From Bacillota bacterium (lineage in GTDB: Bacteria > Bacillota > Negativicutes > Sporomusales > Sporomusaceae): 9,255 nucleotides of DNA. This document shows, in pieces, positions 6,506-9,255 of the stretch. The notes under the pieces were generated by a model. That model made no database searches, was not told the origin of the DNA, and saw only the letters and a list, made by a program, of their open reading frames with translations. Position 1 is the stretch's first letter. The number at the start of each line of letters is the position of its first letter. The position numbers were made by a program, and so were the translations under genes. The stretch covers positions 1 through 9,255 of the forward strand of contig JAEZVB010000125.1 in NCBI GenBank assembly GCA_023443285.1, in the 5' to 3' direction.

Positions 6506-7525
6506 ATGCTGGTTTCAGATTTTGATTATTTTTTACCGGAAGAACTAATAGCTCAACAGCCGGTAGAGCCACGCGACCAATCGCGCCTTCTCGTGCTTGA
6601 CCGAAAGACCGGGAGTATTGAGCATACTGAATTTCATAATCTGCTGCACTACTTAAAACCAGGGGACACCCTGGTTTTTAATGATACCCGTGTAATACCG
6701 GCTAGACTGTTTGGGTCTAGACAGGGAACAGGTGGCAAAGTTGAAGTCTTTTTGTTAAACCGTACAACCAAGGATAACTGGGAAGTGCTAGTTAAGCCAG
6801 GTAAAAAGGCTAAACCAGGGACTATTATTGAGTTTAGTGACACCCTAAGTTGTGAAGTTTTGCAAGGAACTGAATTTGGCGGCAGGATAGTACGCTTTCA
6901 TTATCAAGGCATTTTTGAAGAAATTCTTGATACTTTAGGTGAAACCCCGTTACCGCCCTATATCAAAGCAAAATTAGCAGATAAAGAACGCTATCAGACG
7001 GTTTATGCCCGGGAACGCGGTTCAGCCGCTGCCCCAACTGCGGGACTGCATTTTACACGTGAGCTTATGGAGAGTTGCCAAAGTATGGGTGTGAATTTGG
7101 CCTTTGTGACTCTTCATGTCGGTTTAGGGACATTTCGTCCTGTTGCTGTAGATAATATAACTGATCATGTCATGCATCGCGAGTATTATTCAGTCCCCGA
7201 GGAAACTGCTTCAATTGTTAATAGAACCCTTGCGGCCGGCAATCGGGTTATTGCGGTAGGAACTACGGCAGTACGCACCTTGGAGACGGCAGGGGCTAGT
7301 GGACAGTTGGAAGCAAAAAGCGGTTGGACAGAGATCTTTATCTATCCTGGCTATGAATTTAAAATTGTTAAAGCACTGATTACAAATTTTCATCTACCTA
7401 AATCCACTCTATTAATGCTGGTCAGTGCGTTATCCACTCGCGAACATATTTTTACAGCCTACCAAGAAGCGGTAAACAAGCAATACCGATTTTTTAGTTT
7501 TGGCGATGCCATGTTTATCCGATGA
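6506..7525 (+). CDS. queA: S-adenosylmethionine:tRNA ribosyltransferase-isomerase QueA
   Basis: QueA transfers and rearranges the ribosyl group of S-adenosylmethionine onto preQ1 in tRNA to make epoxyqueuosine, the substrate of QueH. The protein has 339 residues, the family's normal length. Landmarks are the N-terminus FDYFLPEELIAQ (6-17), FNDTRVIPARL (58-68), QTVYA (164-168), GSAAAPTAGLHFT (172-184), LHVGLGTFRPV (203-213), the TTAVRTLE segment (~253-260) and ITNFHLPKSTLLMLVSA (292-308). All are conserved, so it looks functional. GAGGGAG lies about six bases before the ATG. It starts 19 bases after the spoIID-like gene with no terminator seen on this strand, so it is probably in the ruv-queH transcript. 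A structured intergenic region separates it from tgt. Confidence 0.97.
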   Translation: MLVSDFDYFLPEELIAQQPVEPRDQSRLLVLDRKTGSIEHTEFHNLLHYLKPGDTLVFNDTRVIPARLFGSRQGTGGKVEVFLLNRTTKDNWEVLVKPGKKAKPGTIIEFSDTLSCEVLQGTEFGGRIVRFHYQGIFEEILDTLGETPLPPYIKAKLADKERYQTVYARERGSAAAPTAGLHFTRELMESCQSMGVNLAFVTLHVGLGTFRPVAVDNITDHVMHREYYSVPEETASIVNRTLAAGNRVIAVGTTAVRTLETAGASGQLEAKSGWTEIFIYPGYEFKIVKALITNFHLPKSTLLMLVSALSTREHIFTAYQEAVNKQYRFFSFGDAMFIR

Positions 7526-7528
7526 GTA

Positions 7529-7647
7529 AGCCGCTCTAAGACTCCCGTTTTCACGCGGGAGATTAAGAGCGGCTAACTCCCTGGATAGGTTCGACTAAAC
7601 TTCAGATGGGATTAAAACCCCATTTGAAGCTAAGTCTCACTTTATCC
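7529..7647 (+). other. Double long-hairpin element between queA and tgt
   Basis: Two adjacent imperfect palindromes fill most of the 156-base gap. The first has an outer stem of agccgctct (7529-7537) with agagcggct (7566-7574) and an inner stem of ctcccg (7542-7547) with cgggag (7556-7561). The second is longer: ggata (7583-7587) with tatcc (7643-7647), gact (7593-7596) with agtc (7633-7636), and cttcagatggg (7600-7610) with cccatttgaag (7619-7629), closing on loop attaaaac. Neither is followed by a T run, so they are not standard terminators. ctccc at 7577-7581 repeats the inner 5' arm, so gggag (7557-7561) could pair with either copy. It may be a regulatory leader for tgt, an RNA processing site, or a dispersed palindromic repeat. 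It does not match the preQ1 riboswitch types I know. Confidence 0.6.
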
Positions 7648-7681
7648 GTTAGATAATCTTGTTACAATGGAGGTGTAGCTA

Positions 7682-8791
7682 TTGGCCATTACCTATGAAT
7701 TAATTAAACGCTGCTCAAAAACCGGAGCGCGGGTGGGGCGTTTATATACGCCTCATGGTGTATTTGACACACCTATCTTTATGCCTGTAGGTACGCAGGC
7801 TACCGTTAAAGCCATGTCGCCTGATGAGCTCAAAGCAATGGGCGCCGGTATTATTCTGAGCAATACATATCACTTGTATCTGCGCCCAGGTCATGATTTA
7901 GTGGCAGAAGCGGGCGGCCTTCATAAGTTTATGCAGTGGGATCGTGGTATCTTAACAGACAGCGGTGGTTTTCAAGTATTTAGTCTGGGACCACTTCGCA
8001 AGATAACTGAAGAAGGAGTCACTTTTCGCTCACATATTGATGGGTCTAAACATTTTTTATCTCCAGAAAAAGCTACTGAAGTACAAATGGCATTAGGTGC
8101 CGATATTATTATGGCCTTTGATGAGTGTGTCCCATATCCAGCCGATCATGAATATGCCCGCCAATCAACAGAGCGGACAACTCGCTGGGCAGAACGCTGT
8201 AAAATGGCTCATACCCGGAAGGATCAAGCTTTGTTTGGCATTATTCAAGGCGGTATGTATAAAGACTTGCGGACGCTCAGTGCCCGCGATCTTATATCGT
8301 TAGATTTTCCGGGCTATGCGATTGGCGGCCTCAGTGTTGGTGAACCCAAACCGCTGATGTATGAAATGCTTGAGCATACAGTACCGTTGCTGCCGACAAA
8401 TAAACCCCGCTATTTAATGGGGGTAGGCACACCTGATTGTTTGGTTGAAGGTGTTATGTACGGCATTGATATGTTTGACTGCGTTTTCCCCACAAGGGTT
8501 GCACGCAATGGTACGGTAATGACCAGCCGTGGACGGCTGGTTGTTAAAAATGCTGAATATGCCCGTGATTTCCGTCCAATTGATCCAGACTGCAACTGCT
8601 ATACCTGTAGGAATTTCTCTCGCGCCTATATTAGGCATTTGCTGAAAACCGAAGAGATCTTCGGGCTACGTCTGACCACAACACATAACCTGCATTTCCT
8701 CTTAAACTTTATGAAAGAAATGCGCAAAGCCATTCTGGAAGACCGCTTTTTGGCTTTCAGAGAAGAGTTTTGGGCTCATTATCGCAAATAA
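7682..8791 (+). CDS. tgt: tRNA-guanine transglycosylase Tgt
   Basis: Tgt replaces guanine 34 of GUN-anticodon tRNAs (Asp, Asn, His, Tyr) with preQ1, which QueA and QueH then convert to queuosine. The protein has 369 residues, as usual for bacterial Tgt. The general base is D93 in ILTDSGGFQVFSL; D147 lies in AFDECVPYP; the nucleophile is D266 in MFDCVFPTRVARNG. The zinc site is CNCYTC (C304, C306, C309) with H335. GGLSVGEP (215-222) is also typical. The start is TTG, preceded at six bases by GGAGGTG (7669-7675), and no ATG fits better. A GATAAT (7652-7657) and a TACAAT (7663-7668) occur upstream without good -35 boxes, so an own promoter is not shown. yajC follows after 63 bases with no terminator between. 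Confidence 0.97.
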   Translation: MAITYELIKRCSKTGARVGRLYTPHGVFDTPIFMPVGTQATVKAMSPDELKAMGAGIILSNTYHLYLRPGHDLVAEAGGLHKFMQWDRGILTDSGGFQVFSLGPLRKITEEGVTFRSHIDGSKHFLSPEKATEVQMALGADIIMAFDECVPYPADHEYARQSTERTTRWAERCKMAHTRKDQALFGIIQGGMYKDLRTLSARDLISLDFPGYAIGGLSVGEPKPLMYEMLEHTVPLLPTNKPRYLMGVGTPDCLVEGVMYGIDMFDCVFPTRVARNGTVMTSRGRLVVKNAEYARDFRPIDPDCNCYTCRNFSRAYIRHLLKTEEIFGLRLTTTHNLHFLLNFMKEMRKAILEDRFLAFREEFWAHYRK

Positions 8792-8838
8792 TAAGAGGAA
8801 TTACGCTAAATGTGTGGAATATACTGCTAACAGACAAC

Positions 8839-8848
8839 AGGAGGTGAT
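8839..8848 (+). promoter_or_regulatory. Ten-base perfect Shine-Dalgarno of yajC
   Basis: AGGAGGTGAT is the full reverse complement of ATCACCTCCT at 181-190, the 16S rRNA tail in this same window. It lies six bases before the yajC ATG. This is the strongest ribosome-binding site here and fixes the yajC start. Confidence 0.9.
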
Positions 8849-8854
8849 AAATAT

Positions 8855-9148
8855 ATGCCAGAGCTTTCACCTGAAGTAATGCAAGCCATTCAGGCTTCGT
8901 GGCCGATAGTATTAATGGGTGTTATTTTCTATTTTTTACTATATCGTCCTCAAAAAAAAGAACAGCAACGCCGGCAAGAACTTTTGAATAACCTCAAAAA
9001 AGGGGAAAAAATTGTTACTATTGGCGGCTTGTACGGAACCATTACGGCATTAAGTGAAAAAACTGTTACCATTAAAATTGCCGAAAAAGTTGAAGTAGAC
9101 ATTTCCCGCAGCGCTGTAAGCCACAACCAAAATCAGCCAAAGCCATAA
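8855..9148 (+). CDS. yajC: Preprotein translocase accessory subunit YajC
   Basis: YajC is a small single-pass membrane protein associated with SecDF next to the SecYEG channel. The 97-residue protein begins with a short polar stretch, has one transmembrane helix (residues ~15-30), then the family motif YFLLYRPQKKEQQRRQ (26-41). The cytoplasmic beta-rich domain follows, with GEKIVTIGGLYGTI (~50-63) and TVTIKIAEKVEVDISRSAV (~71-89). This is a typical, complete family member. It is 63 bases downstream of tgt, an order common in bacteria (tgt-yajC-secD-secF), but no secD begins within the ~107 bases remaining. A hairpin follows instead, so yajC may end the operon here. Confidence 0.95.
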   Translation: MPELSPEVMQAIQASWPIVLMGVIFYFLLYRPQKKEQQRRQELLNNLKKGEKIVTIGGLYGTITALSEKTVTIKIAEKVEVDISRSAVSHNQNQPKP

Positions 9149-9183
9149 TAACCTGTCTAAGAAAATTATAACTATTAGATAAA

Positions 9184-9215
9184 CCGCCTATACCCTGTGA
9201 GGTACAGGCGGCTTC
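9184..9215 (+). terminator. Weak candidate terminator after yajC
   Basis: ccgcctatacc (9184-9194) pairs with ggtacaggcgg (9201-9211) around a six-base loop, with one A-C mismatch. The stem is GC-rich and strong, but it is followed only by cttct, not a true T run. It sits 36 bases after the yajC stop, where a terminator would be expected. Confidence 0.5.
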
Positions 9216-9234
9216 TACCGTCATTGATAAATTC

Positions 9235-9240
9235 TATAAT
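9235..9240 (+). promoter_or_regulatory. Isolated consensus -10 box (TATAAT)
   Basis: A perfect TATAAT lies just after the hairpin at 9184-9211 and could start transcription of a gene beyond the window. The bases 16-18 upstream do not resemble TTGACA, and there is no TG extension, so support is weak. Confidence 0.25.
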
Positions 9241-9255
9241 AGCGTGTATATTGTT

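Noticed and set aside
7526..7681. Known preQ1 riboswitch between queA and tgt
   Set aside because: The short stem-loop plus A-rich pseudoknot tail of class I is not present, and I could not fit class II or III. The hairpins are far longer than the class I fold.

Overview
The window looks like chromosomal DNA from an endospore-forming Firmicute. My best guess is a Negativicutes/Sporomusaceae-type organism, and I hold the class more firmly than the family. Three things point this way. The 16S rRNA 3' end carries the Firmicutes anti-Shine-Dalgarno tail and a helix-45 sequence shared by Clostridia and Negativicutes. BofC-like and SpoIID/LytB-like proteins, both sporulation-associated families, are present. 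The gene order yebC - bofC-like - ruvCAB - queH - DUF2905 - spoIID-like - queA - tgt - yajC is one I associate from memory with that group. All protein genes are on the + strand, with no sign of phage, IS elements, CRISPR or defence genes.

Layout. Bases 1-194 are the 3' end of a 16S rRNA gene. Instead of 23S and 5S, only about 207 bases of spacer follow, then the 3' half of a tRNA-Ala (anticodon CGC) with no 5' half, then a clean intrinsic terminator at 465-498. This is either a real deletion inside an rRNA operon or an assembly collapse between rRNA copies. It is the oddest structural fact in the window. An AT-rich gap then holds a good SigA-type promoter (592-620) for yebC. A bofC-like gene follows, with a possible forespore-sigma promoter (1424-1453) and its own terminator that overlaps its stop codon.

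Bases 2185-6486 hold a tight, probably co-transcribed block: ruvC, ruvA and ruvB (Holliday junction processing), queH (last step of queuosine synthesis), a small two-helix membrane protein (DUF2905 type) and an exported SpoIID/LytB-domain protein. queA follows 19 bases later. A 156-base intergenic stretch contains two long imperfect hairpins that are neither ordinary terminators nor a riboswitch I recognise. Then come tgt and yajC, and a final hairpin near the window end.

How the genes work together. RuvA, RuvB and RuvC form one branch-migration and resolution machine. Tgt, QueA and QueH are the last three steps of queuosine tRNA modification: preQ1 insertion, epoxyqueuosine formation, and reduction to queuosine. 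YajC is the Sec-translocase accessory protein. The DUF2905 and SpoIID-like genes sit between queuosine genes, apparently as operon passengers. Most of the window is ordinary housekeeping DNA. The points worth a second look are the truncated rRNA operon, the queA-tgt double hairpin and the possible forespore promoter.
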